This document shows, piece by piece, positions 34,419-42,520 of a stretch of 46,714 nucleotides of DNA (the stretch's first letter is position 1; the number at the start of each line of letters is the position of its first letter). The stretch is from NCBI GenBank assembly GCA_026985075.1, contig JALSQX010000043.1:1-46714 (forward strand), given 5' to 3'. Source of the stretch: Blastocatellia bacterium. GTDB taxonomy: Bacteria; Acidobacteriota; Blastocatellia; HR10; J050. Under the pieces are notes generated by a model that was given only the letters and a program-made list of their open reading frames with translations, ran no database searches and was not told the origin of the DNA. The position numbers were made by a program, and so were the translations under genes.

Positions 34419-36287
34419 ATGAGAACAGTCAGTGTGATTCTTTGTCTCGTCATCATCGGGACGAGCAGCATCAGCGGAGGTGAAATCGGCTTCCGGGAGA
34501 TCCCCTGCAGGGCATCGTCTTCTGATGAGAGCGCGGCTTGGGTGGAGAGGACGCTCGCCCGAATGACGTTGGACGAAAAGATCGGCCAGCTCCTGGTTCC
34601 GGCACTGCACTCCACGTTCATGAATCCTCAGAGCGAGCCATTCCGGGAGATCGCGCGAAACATCACGCGATTCCACGTCGGCGGGTATCACGCTTTTGGC
34701 GGAGATCCCGCCGCTCTGGGACTGTTGGTCAATCGCCTGCAGAAGTTGGCCAAGGTGCCACTGCTGATCACGGCGGATCTCGAGGGAGGGCCAGGGTATC
34801 AGTTTCGCGGCGCGACGCGACTGCCGCGAGCCATGGCCTTGGCGGCCGCCGGCAGCGAAGCGTTGGTCTATCAGGCGGGCAAGATCGCCGCCTTGGAAGG
34901 ACGGGCCATGGGCATCACCGTCAATTTCTATCCCGTCGTTGACGTCAACAATAATCCCCGTAATCCCATCATCAACATCCGATCGTTCGGTGAGGATGTC
35001 CGTCTGGTGGCCCGTTTCGCTCAGGCCTACATTCGTGGCGCCCAGGATCACGGTCACATCGCCACGGCCAAGCATTTCCCCGGGCACGGCGATACGAGTC
35101 GGGATTCTCATCTGGAACTTCCGGTGATCGCCGTGAATCGTCAACGATTAGAGCGCGTGGAATTGCCTCCGTTTCGCGCTGCCATCGAGGCGGGTGTGGG
35201 GGCCATCATGGTCGCTCACATCTCCTTGCCCGAGATCGAGTCCCAACCGGGAGTTCCGGCCAGCCTCTCTTATGCTGTGACCACTGAGTTGTTGCGCCAC
35301 GAACTCGGATTTCATGGACTCGTCTTCACCGATGCCCTGACCATGCAGGGCGTGGCGAGCCATTTCCCGCCCGAGCAGGTGGCCGTTCGGGCCGTGAAGG
35401 CGGGCGCCGATCTTCTCCTGCTCCCCGTGGATGTCGAGCGATCGTTTCGCGCGCTCAAGGAGGCCGTCCAATCCGGTGAGATTCCCCTCGCCCGCGTGGA
35501 GGCTTCGGTGCGCCGCATCCTGGCGGCCAAGGCTCGACTCGGTCTCCATAAAAAGCCATTTGTCGATTTCGATCAACTCGAGTCGGTGGTCGGAAACATC
35601 GAGCATCAGCGCCTGGCCCGGGAGATGATGGAGCGGGCGCTCACACTGGTTCGCGATCGGCGAAAAGTCCTGCCGCTCGCCCTCAATGCGAGCCAGCGCG
35701 TTCTCATCGTGAACATGCTCGATTCGCGTAATGGCTGGCGCGAAGGTCCGCCCGGCCGGACATTCAGAGAGGAATTCCTGAAGCGGCACCAGAAGACGAT
35801 CGACGTTCTCATCGATGACTATACGCCCAAAGAGGCGCGAGAAGCGATCGAGAAGCTGGCCGATGTCTGCGATGCCGTGGTGGTGACCGGATTCATTCGC
35901 GTGGCCGCCTATAAAGGATCGATCAGCTTGAGCGAGGGGCAGCTCGATGTCCTTCGTTTCCTCTCGACGATGAACAAACCCTTCATCTTCGTCTCGTTCG
36001 GGAGTCCCTATGTCCTCTCGTTCGTCCCTCAGTTGCCCGCCGTGATCCTGACATACGAGTATTATCCGGAGGCTGAACGAGCAGCAGTACGCGCCATTTT
36101 CGGCGAGATCCCGTTCAGGGGTCATCTGCCGGTGAGTCTCCCCGGGGCGTATCCCGTCGGTCACGGATTGAGCCTGAACAAGAAACAGCAGCCGGACCAG
36201 GCAGGGAGTTTCTGGCCAGCTCAATCGACATCGGCGGGTCCAGCGAAACGCATTGACCGCTCGCCTGGGATAGTCATCGGTAGATGA
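34419..36287 (+). CDS. Secreted glycoside hydrolase family 3 beta-N-acetylhexosaminidase (NagZ-like)
   Basis: 622 residues with signal peptide MRTVSVILCLVIIGTSSISGG. The GH3 TIM barrel shows LITADLEGGPGYQFRGATRL, the NagZ-type His/Asp loop KHFPGHGDTSRDSH and the nucleophile Asp in LVFTDALTMQGV. A C-terminal alpha/beta sandwich (from about residue 400) is present, as in the longer NagZ forms of B. subtilis and Bacteroidetes; E. coli NagZ lacks it and is cytoplasmic. Expected to remove GlcNAc from muropeptides outside the cytoplasm, leaving MurNAc ends for NamZ. Its last 14 bases overlap the end of the convergent fusion gene. Confidence 0.92.
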   Translation: MRTVSVILCLVIIGTSSISGGEIGFREIPCRASSSDESAAWVERTLARMTLDEKIGQLLVPALHSTFMNPQSEPFREIARNITRFHVGGYHAFGGDPAALGLLVNRLQKLAKVPLLITADLEGGPGYQFRGATRLPRAMALAAAGSEALVYQAGKIAALEGRAMGITVNFYPVVDVNNNPRNPIINIRSFGEDVRLVARFAQAYIRGAQDHGHIATAKHFPGHGDTSRDSHLELPVIAVNRQRLERVELPPFRAAIEAGVGAIMVAHISLPEIESQPGVPASLSYAVTTELLRHELGFHGLVFTDALTMQGVASHFPPEQVAVRAVKAGADLLLLPVDVERSFRALKEAVQSGEIPLARVEASVRRILAAKARLGLHKKPFVDFDQLESVVGNIEHQRLAREMMERALTLVRDRRKVLPLALNASQRVLIVNMLDSRNGWREGPPGRTFREEFLKRHQKTIDVLIDDYTPKEAREAIEKLADVCDAVVVTGFIRVAAYKGSISLSEGQLDVLRFLSTMNKPFIFVSFGSPYVLSFVPQLPAVILTYEYYPEAERAAVRAIFGEIPFRGHLPVSLPGAYPVGHGLSLNKKQQPDQAGSFWPAQSTSAGPAKRIDRSPGIVIGR

Positions 36288-38676
36288 GATATTTCCTCCT
36301 CACGCGCATGAAGCGTTCGACGTCCGATTGCCACAAGGCCGAGAGAGACGCCGTGGACGCCCCCTCTTTCAACGCTTGCCAGACGGCTGTGTTGGCCAGC
36401 AATCGCAGGAATCGATCGACATCCCACTTCTGGGGATAGAGTTCTCTCAAGGCGACGGCGATCTCTAAGCCGCAGCGAACCGGACGGAACCGACGCCGGT
36501 CGGTGACGATGATGTGAACCCCAGGGCATCGGCGACCAGCAAATATGCTCTTGGTCGGCGTGAACTCTACGGGGACGAAGCGAACGCCCGGGAGACCGGC
36601 CTCATTGAGCCGGCGAGCCAATCGACGCCCATCGAGCCAGGGCGCGCCAATGAGCTCGAATGGTCGGTCTGTGCCGCGACCGACCGAGAGGTTCGTGCTC
36701 TCCAGCAATCCGATGCCCGGATACAGCGTCGCCGCGACGAGGCTTCGCATGTTCGGCGAAGGGTCGATCCAGAGTAACCCCGTGTCGTCATACCACGCCC
36801 AGCGCGACCAGCCGCGCATGGGGATGACTTCGAGATCCAGGTCGAGATGCTTCTCGCCCTTGAACAATTTGGCCAACTCGCCGACGGTCATGCCGTGTCG
36901 CACCGGCAGGGGATAATAGGCGGTGAACGAGAGACGATCTTCATCGGCGACCGGCCCTTCGACGTCAACGCCATTAATGGGATTGGGGCGGTCCAGGACC
37001 ATGAATCGAATGCCGGCGCGAGCGGCCGCTTCCATGGCGTACCCCATAGTGGTGATGTAGGTGTAGAACCGCGCTCCCACATCCTGTATATCGAAGACGA
37101 GCGTATCAATGCCTCGCAGCATGTCCGGCGTCGGCCTCCGGTGTTCGCCGTAGAGGCTGTAAATGGGGACGCCCGTCGCCTCATCTCGAGAATGAGCGAC
37201 CGACCCTTCGGCTCGGCCGCGAATCCCATGTTCGGGACTGAAGATGGCCACCAGCTCAACGTTGGGAGCTCGGTCGAGGAGGTCAATCGTTCGCCGACCT
37301 TGACCGTCGCGCCCCGTTTGATTAGTGATCAGGCCCACGCGCTGACCGTTGAGAGGAGCGAACCCCTCGCGCTCGAGAACATCAATGCCGGTGAGCGTCA
37401 TGAGCGATGTGCCCTGGGATGCGGCTCGTCCATGGCCGGATTCACTTTCTCGCTCTCCTTCGGGAGGAACGTTGGCGATGATGGAAGCGGCGACAATGGA
37501 AGCCACTCGCCCGCGCAAGCTGACGACATCGCCCTTTCCGTCGGGGTGAACGCGATTGCTGAGAAAGATGACGAAGCTCTCCGTTTGAGGATCGATCCAG
37601 ATGGACGTGCCGGTGAACCCGGTATGGCCGAATGAACCGATGGGGAAGAGGTCGCCTCGATTGGAGGAATATCGCGTGTTGATATCCCATCCCAGTCCAC
37701 GCCACTCGTTCGGCGGAAGTCCACGAGCAGAGGTCATGCGCCTGACGCCCAATGGGCTCAGGATGCGCACGCCGTTGTACTGGCCGCCGTTCAGCATCAT
37801 CTGACAATAGATGGCCAGATCATCGGCCGTAGAGAAGAGACCGGCGTGACCAGCCACGCCCCCGAGAAGAAACGCTCTGGGATCATGGACTTCGCCGATC
37901 AGCCAGCGTCCATCTCGCTCTTCCGTCGGTGCCGCTTTCGCCCGGAGTTGGGCCGGGGGGAGAAACATCGTGTGACGCATGCCCAGTGGCTGAAAGATAT
38001 AACGATGAGCGAAAGCGTCCAATCGAAGGCCGGAGACGCGTCGGACCAGTTCGCCGAGAACGATGTATCCGACGTCGCTATAAACGAACCGGGTGCCCGG
38101 TTCGTAGATTGGGCTGAGCGAATAGATCCGCTCCAGAGCTTCCTCCGGTCCTCGTTGATAATCGGCCAGATCATTGTCGGGCAATAATCCGCCCCGGTGG
38201 GTGAGCAGTTGCTCAATGGTGATCCGCTCTTTTCCATTTCGCCCGAACTCGGGAATATATTTCGAGACGCGATCGCCGAGACGGATGAGGCCGCGCTCGA
38301 CGAGGATCATGATGGACGTGGCCGTGGCCACCACTTTGGTGAGCGAGGCGAGATCGAAGACGGTATCGATAGTCATCGGAAGAGGCTCGGGCCGAAGCGC
38401 CCGGTGGCCGAACGCCTTTCGATAAACGATTCGCCCGTGGCGAGCCACGAGGATGACGGCGCCAGGCAACTCGCCCCTGGCGATGGCATCGCGAACGACG
38501 CCATCGATGGCGGCCAGCCGCTCGGCGGACATCCCGACGCTCTCGGGTTGGGCGAGGGGCAACGGGGGATATTCCCGCTGGTGAGATTGAAGGGGGACGC
38601 TTCCTCGGGTCAGACCGAGGAGCATGATGAGACTCACCCACAATCGCCAATATGCTGGTTTCGTTGATCCTCTCAT
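36274..38676 (-). CDS. Secreted serine hydrolase (beta-lactamase/DD-peptidase type) fused to DUF1343 (NamZ-like exo-muramidase) domain
   Basis: An 800-residue two-enzyme fusion. Signal peptide KPAYWRLWVSLIMLLGLT, then a class C beta-lactamase-like domain (about residues 45-400) with the Ser111-Leu-Thr-Lys114 motif, Tyr199-Ser-Asp201 and a later HTG (FGHTGFTGT). From about residue 426 it is DUF1343: FSPEHGIRG, SLYGEHRRPTPDML, VFDIQDVGARFYTYI, VLDRPNPI and ESTNLSVGRGTDRPFE. DUF1343 is the NamZ family of exo-beta-N-acetylmuramidases (GH171). One polypeptide could therefore act on both peptide and glycan parts of muropeptides. The start at 38676 gives the signal peptide and an AGAGAGGG site; the open frame beyond it, to 38826, crosses the promoter. 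Confidence 0.9.
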   Translation of the reverse strand: MRGSTKPAYWRLWVSLIMLLGLTRGSVPLQSHQREYPPLPLAQPESVGMSAERLAAIDGVVRDAIARGELPGAVILVARHGRIVYRKAFGHRALRPEPLPMTIDTVFDLASLTKVVATATSIMILVERGLIRLGDRVSKYIPEFGRNGKERITIEQLLTHRGGLLPDNDLADYQRGPEEALERIYSLSPIYEPGTRFVYSDVGYIVLGELVRRVSGLRLDAFAHRYIFQPLGMRHTMFLPPAQLRAKAAPTEERDGRWLIGEVHDPRAFLLGGVAGHAGLFSTADDLAIYCQMMLNGGQYNGVRILSPLGVRRMTSARGLPPNEWRGLGWDINTRYSSNRGDLFPIGSFGHTGFTGTSIWIDPQTESFVIFLSNRVHPDGKGDVVSLRGRVASIVAASIIANVPPEGERESESGHGRAASQGTSLMTLTGIDVLEREGFAPLNGQRVGLITNQTGRDGQGRRTIDLLDRAPNVELVAIFSPEHGIRGRAEGSVAHSRDEATGVPIYSLYGEHRRPTPDMLRGIDTLVFDIQDVGARFYTYITTMGYAMEAAARAGIRFMVLDRPNPINGVDVEGPVADEDRLSFTAYYPLPVRHGMTVGELAKLFKGEKHLDLDLEVIPMRGWSRWAWYDDTGLLWIDPSPNMRSLVAATLYPGIGLLESTNLSVGRGTDRPFELIGAPWLDGRRLARRLNEAGLPGVRFVPVEFTPTKSIFAGRRCPGVHIIVTDRRRFRPVRCGLEIAVALRELYPQKWDVDRFLRLLANTAVWQALKEGASTASLSALWQSDVERFMRVRRKYLIYR

Positions 38677-38706
38677 AAATGGACCCTCTCTTGGGGGCAA
38701 ATTGAA

Positions 38707-38737
38707 CCCGATGGCGTCAGCGTTCATGACCATCGGG
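38707..38737. repeat. 8-bp inverted repeat in the leader of the fusion gene
   Basis: CCCGATGG (38707-38714) and CCATCGGG (38730-38737) with a 15-base loop, at the predicted 5' end of the minus-strand mRNA. It could be a 5' stabilising hairpin or an operator. Confidence 0.5.
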
Positions 38738-38746
38738 TAGGCATGT

Positions 38747-38775
38747 CTCTTATCACGTCCCATCATGAGTGTCAA
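38747..38775 (-). promoter_or_regulatory. Possible promoter of the serine hydrolase-DUF1343 gene
   Basis: On the minus strand a perfect TTGACA (38775-38770), a 17-base spacer and TAAGAG (38752-38747), the latter a weak -10. Confidence 0.4.
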
Positions 38776-38837
38776 CCACCTTCGCCGATGGGTGCGACGA
38801 TCCGAGGAAACGGCCGTGCCGCTCACGGTCGTCCTGC

Positions 38838-38867
38838 TTGAAAAGCGGGAGATTCATTTCTTATACT
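38838..38867 (+). promoter_or_regulatory. Promoter of the symporter gene
   Basis: TTGAAA (38838-38843), an 18-base spacer and TATACT (38862-38867), about 31 bases before the GTG start at 38899. Confidence 0.55.
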
Positions 38868-38898
38868 GGCTCGGCCACCGCCAACGAGGAGATCGGAT

Positions 38899-40329
38899 GT
38901 GAAGCTGAGCGACATGGACATTGCCATCATTGTCCTCTATCTATTGGGCGTCGTCGCCCTGGGAAGTTCTTTCCGTCGCCGACAGCGAGACGTCAGAGAT
39001 TATTTTCTCGGCCGTCGAGATCTCCCCTGGTGGGCCATCACCGGATCTATCGTCGCGACCGAAACGAGCACGCTCACCTTCATCGGCGTTCCTGCCCTGG
39101 CCTTCGCCACCAACCTCACGTTCATTCAGCTCGTCCTCGGTTATCTCGTCGGTCGGTTGATCGTTGTTCTTTTATTGATCCCTCCGTATTTTCGAGGCGA
39201 GCTATTGACCGCCTATCAATTGTTGCGTCGGCGCTTTGGCCTGGCGACGGAGCGGAGCGCCTCGGCGCTGTTCCTGGTGACGCGAACGTTGGCCGATGGC
39301 GTGCGATTGTTCGCCACGGCTCTGGTGCTCGTCGTCATGACCAATCTCAATGAGTTCGAGGCCATCGTCATCATCGCTGTGGCCACCGTGGTGTATTGTT
39401 ACCTGGGCGGCATGCGGGCTATCATCTGGACGGACGTCACCCAGTTACTGATTTATCTGGTGGGGGCTGTGGTTGCAGCGATCATTCTCGTCAATGATAT
39501 TCCCGGTGGGTGGGCAGAAGTCGTTCGGTTGGGACAGGAACACGGCAAGTGGCAGTGGGTGGACTGGCGATTCGATCTGGCCCGAACATACACATTCTGG
39601 TCCGGTCTCGTCGGCGGAGCATTTTTCACCACGGCGACGCATGGTACGGACCAGCTCATGGTCCAGCGATATCTCTGTGCTCGCTCCCGACGACAAGCGA
39701 CGCTGGCCCTACTGTCCAGTGGAGTGGTTATCGCCATTCAGTTCCTCTTGTTCCTGACTATCGGCGTTATGTTGTTCGCCTATTACAAGCATTTTCCTCC
39801 CCCGCAACCATTCGATCAACCGGACAGGGTCTTCCCTCATTTCCTGGTCACGGCGCTGCCACCGGGCATCCGGGGATTGGTCATCGCCGGCGTATTTGCC
39901 GCCGCGATGTCCACGCTCTCCTCATCGTTGAACTCCTTGTCGGCCTCTTCGGTTGAGGATTTCTATCGTCCCCTCAAGGCAGGCGAACCCGAGGCTCACT
40001 ATCTGCGCGTCGCTCAAAGTGTGACGATCTTTTGGGCTCTGGTCGAGCTCATCGTGGCCTGGTTGGCTCGTCGGGTGCCCTCCGTTCTGGAAGCCGGTTT
40101 GGCCATCGCCGGATTCACCAACGGGAGTATGCTCGGGCTTTTCTTGCTGGGCGTGCTCACCCGTGGCATCGGGCAAACGGCGGGGTTGATTGGTATGGCC
40201 ATCGGGTTGGGCGTGATGTTGATGGTCGCTCGGACGTCCATCGCCTGGCCCTGGTACGTGCTGGTGGGGAGCGTCGTGACGTTCGTGGCTGGAATAGCGG
40301 CGCGCCGGATCGAGCGTGGTGGTCATTGA
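38899..40329 (+). CDS. Sodium:solute symporter (SSS family)
   Basis: A 476-residue polytopic inner-membrane transporter with about 13 hydrophobic segments. Family features: the N-terminal DYFLGRRDLPWWAITGSIVATETSTLTF, VYCYLGGMRAIIWTDVTQ, ATHGTDQLMVQRYLCAR and the sodium-site region AAAMSTLSSSLNSLSAS. It starts with GTG at 38899 behind GAGGAG. Substrates of SSS transporters include sugars, sialic acid, amino acids and vitamins. Between exo-muramidase and amino-sugar kinase genes the likeliest cargo is MurNAc, anhydroMurNAc or GlcNAc; this rests on context only. Confidence 0.92.
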   Translation: MKLSDMDIAIIVLYLLGVVALGSSFRRRQRDVRDYFLGRRDLPWWAITGSIVATETSTLTFIGVPALAFATNLTFIQLVLGYLVGRLIVVLLLIPPYFRGELLTAYQLLRRRFGLATERSASALFLVTRTLADGVRLFATALVLVVMTNLNEFEAIVIIAVATVVYCYLGGMRAIIWTDVTQLLIYLVGAVVAAIILVNDIPGGWAEVVRLGQEHGKWQWVDWRFDLARTYTFWSGLVGGAFFTTATHGTDQLMVQRYLCARSRRQATLALLSSGVVIAIQFLLFLTIGVMLFAYYKHFPPPQPFDQPDRVFPHFLVTALPPGIRGLVIAGVFAAAMSTLSSSLNSLSASSVEDFYRPLKAGEPEAHYLRVAQSVTIFWALVELIVAWLARRVPSVLEAGLAIAGFTNGSMLGLFLLGVLTRGIGQTAGLIGMAIGLGVMLMVARTSIAWPWYVLVGSVVTFVAGIAARRIERGGH

Positions 40330-40384
40330 GTCGATGAGCCATCAAGGATGAAGTCTCCTCACACCTGCCTCGCCGGAAGGGAAC

Positions 40385-41368
40385 TCATGAAGCGGCGAAC
40401 TGAGGCGTGGCTTGGAACAATCGGCGCCCAGCCAGGATCGCTGCGCCCACGGCGGGCGGATGGAGAGGCCGAACGATGCGCGCTCGCGGGGCAATCGATT
40501 GGATCATCGCGCGAAGTGGCGTGAGGATGAGTGACCCGGCTCGAAACACGCCGCCCGTGTAGGCGACGGGGAAGGCGTCTCGTTCCATTCGGAGCCGGCG
40601 GATGACGGCGGCGGCCGCGCGACCTAACTCCCGGCCAGCTTCGCGCAAGATCATCTGCGCCACGACATCGCCTTGCTCGGCTACGCGGACCACGATCTCG
40701 GCCAGCGGAGCGATGGCGGGTGGGGCCATCGGACGAGCAGAAGAATAGATGATGGTGAGCAATTCCGCCGGATTCGTGATGTGAAACCAGCGGCAGATCT
40801 CTGGCGTCAGAGCCGTTGGTTCACCGCGGCCGTCAAAATCGGCGGCAGCGGCCATCAGAGCACGACGAGCAATATCCGTGCCACTCCCTTCGTCGCCGAA
40901 CGCCGGTCCCCAACCGCCCGAGGTGGCCGTCTCACCGCGAGCATTCATCCCACAAGCGACTGATCCCGTACCGGCAATGACGACGACGCCGGGTTCTCCT
41001 GCCGTCGCTCCCATCAGGGCGATCTCGGCATCCGGTACGAGAAGCCAGGGCGGACCTTCACCCCAACGCTCCTCAAGCGCTCGTTGCATGGCTCGATGAT
41101 GCCGAGGATGGCGAACGCCCGCCAGTCCAATTCCCACAGCGGCCAATGTATCGCGATGGAGGTGGGCAGCTCGACAGGCGGCATCCAGCGCGTCCATAAC
41201 GGCTTCGGCCGCCGCCTCCGCGCCAATCTGTAACGGGTTGGATGGTCCCCTCTCGGCCTTCCCGATCGGGTCAAAGCTCAGGTCAGTGACCACGGCGCGG
41301 GTTTTTGATCCTCCTCCATCGATCCCGGCCAGATGAACTTTCGACGATGTCCAGGAGAACTCCCTCAT
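40385..41368 (-). CDS. BadF/BadG/BcrA/BcrD-type amino-sugar kinase (GlcNAc/MurNAc kinase-like)
   Basis: A 327-residue ASKHA-fold kinase. Phosphate 1 is AGIDGGGSKTRAVV, the catalytic-region Asp is in VPDAEIALMGA, phosphate 2 is VIAGTGSVACGM followed by GGWGPAFGDEGSGTDIARRAL, and the adenosine motif is TGGVFRAGSLI. This set matches GlcNAc kinases and the clostridial MurK that phosphorylates MurNAc. With murQ, a symporter and two NamZ-like genes nearby, phosphorylation of imported MurNAc to MurNAc-6-phosphate is the simplest role. ATG 41368 is chosen because the ASKHA fold begins soon after; the ribosome-binding site is weak. Confidence 0.9.
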   Translation of the reverse strand: MREFSWTSSKVHLAGIDGGGSKTRAVVTDLSFDPIGKAERGPSNPLQIGAEAAAEAVMDALDAACRAAHLHRDTLAAVGIGLAGVRHPRHHRAMQRALEERWGEGPPWLLVPDAEIALMGATAGEPGVVVIAGTGSVACGMNARGETATSGGWGPAFGDEGSGTDIARRALMAAAADFDGRGEPTALTPEICRWFHITNPAELLTIIYSSARPMAPPAIAPLAEIVVRVAEQGDVVAQMILREAGRELGRAAAAVIRRLRMERDAFPVAYTGGVFRAGSLILTPLRAMIQSIAPRARIVRPLHPPAVGAAILAGRRLFQATPQFAAS

Positions 41369-41508
41369 GAGATCGCGCCAGATGGAGATCGATGAACAAA
41401 GGGATGCCGCGCATCGCCCCGTCGGCATCGCCGGTGCGAAGCCGTCTCGTTCGATCGGTCGCCTTGAAATGAGCGTTTCTCCATCCTGGCCCTCCTCGAA
41501 AAACCGCC

Positions 41509-41537
41509 TTGCATCCCCAGGAGAGACATTTTATACT
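41509..41537 (+). promoter_or_regulatory. Sigma-70 promoter of the LysR gene
   Basis: TTGCAT (41509-41514), a 17-base spacer and TATACT (41532-41537). Transcription would start near 41544, at the edge of the palindrome at 41546-41562. Confidence 0.6.
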
Positions 41538-41545
41538 CGCTCGTG

Positions 41546-41562
41546 TTGATAAGTCTAATCAA
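41546..41562. promoter_or_regulatory. Putative LysR operator
   Basis: TTGAT-AAGTCTA-ATCAA, a 17-base interrupted palindrome of LysR-box type, just downstream of the -10 box and 31 bases before the lysR ATG, a position suited to negative autoregulation. The divergent kinase gene starts 178 bases away. Confidence 0.5.
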
Positions 41563-41592
41563 ATGTTTCAATGTGAAGCATAAGGAAACATT

Positions 41593-42498
41593 ATGGAGAT
41601 TCGACTGCTTCGAACGTTTCGCGCCGTGGCCGATACGGGCAGCTTCACTCGCGCCGCCGAGCGCGTGCATTTGACGCAGGCGGCCGTCAGTTTGCAGATC
41701 AAGGCGCTCGAAGAGGAAGTGGGCACGCCTCTTTTCCTCCGCGTCAACAGGAGGGTCTATCTGACCGAAGCCGGGAAATTACTGCGGCAGCGAGCGGAGA
41801 TGATTTTGCGCGAGCATGATGAAGCCAAGAGAGAGTTGGCCTCATTGAGCGGGTTGGAACGGGGATTGCTTCGCATTGGCATCGCTTCGACCTCGATCAG
41901 TTCTCATCCGCTGCCGGATATCCTCGTCGATGTGAAGCAGCGATATCCGCTCGTCGAGATCCAGGTGCATGGTGGGACGAGCGAGTGGATCGTTCGGCAG
42001 ATCCTGGATGATGAGATGGACGTCGGTTTGGTCTCCCTTCCGGTGGAAGAGGCGAGTATCCAGACCAAGCAGCTCCTCAGCGATCGGTTGGTGGCCATCG
42101 CTCCACCGAGTTGGCCTCCTCCAAAAACCCAGCGTCGGTGGAGTGCTCGAGCGCTGGCTGTCGAACCTCTCATTCTCGGGGAGCGCGGAGGGAATACGCG
42201 CCGACTCATCGAACAGTTCTTCCAACGGGCGGGGGTGCGACCGCACGTGATCATGGAGCTGAACCGAACCGAGACGATCAAACGGATGGTCGAGCTGGGA
42301 TTCGGATTGAGTATTTTGCCCTGGACATCCGTTCGCCGCGAAGTCGCCGCGGGTCGGCTCCGCATTCTCTCGGTGCCGAGCTTGAAATTCAACTGGCGGT
42401 TGGGCGTCGCCTATCTCCGGTCGGATCGACTCCCTCCTTTGATTCGAACGTTTGTGGAACTCTGTCAAACGCATATTCGCCATCAGGAAATCGCTTGA
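41593..42498 (+). CDS. LysR-family transcriptional regulator
   Basis: A 301-residue regulator. The N-terminal winged HTH reads MEIRLLRTFRAVADTGSFTR, then AAERVHLTQAAVSLQIKALE; the periplasmic-binding-protein-like effector domain starts near residue 90 (GLLRIGIASTSISSHPLPD). AAGGA lies 8 bases before ATG 41593. It resembles the CysB/CbbR-like branch; the effector is unknown. Located between the kinase and the second DUF1343 gene and 22 bases ahead of the latter, so they are likely co-transcribed; control of amino-sugar salvage is inferred from context. Confidence 0.93.
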   Translation: MEIRLLRTFRAVADTGSFTRAAERVHLTQAAVSLQIKALEEEVGTPLFLRVNRRVYLTEAGKLLRQRAEMILREHDEAKRELASLSGLERGLLRIGIASTSISSHPLPDILVDVKQRYPLVEIQVHGGTSEWIVRQILDDEMDVGLVSLPVEEASIQTKQLLSDRLVAIAPPSWPPPKTQRRWSARALAVEPLILGERGGNTRRLIEQFFQRAGVRPHVIMELNRTETIKRMVELGFGLSILPWTSVRREVAAGRLRILSVPSLKFNWRLGVAYLRSDRLPPLIRTFVELCQTHIRHQEIA

Positions 42499-42520
42499 CC
42501 GAATTCGGTGGGGAAGGATC

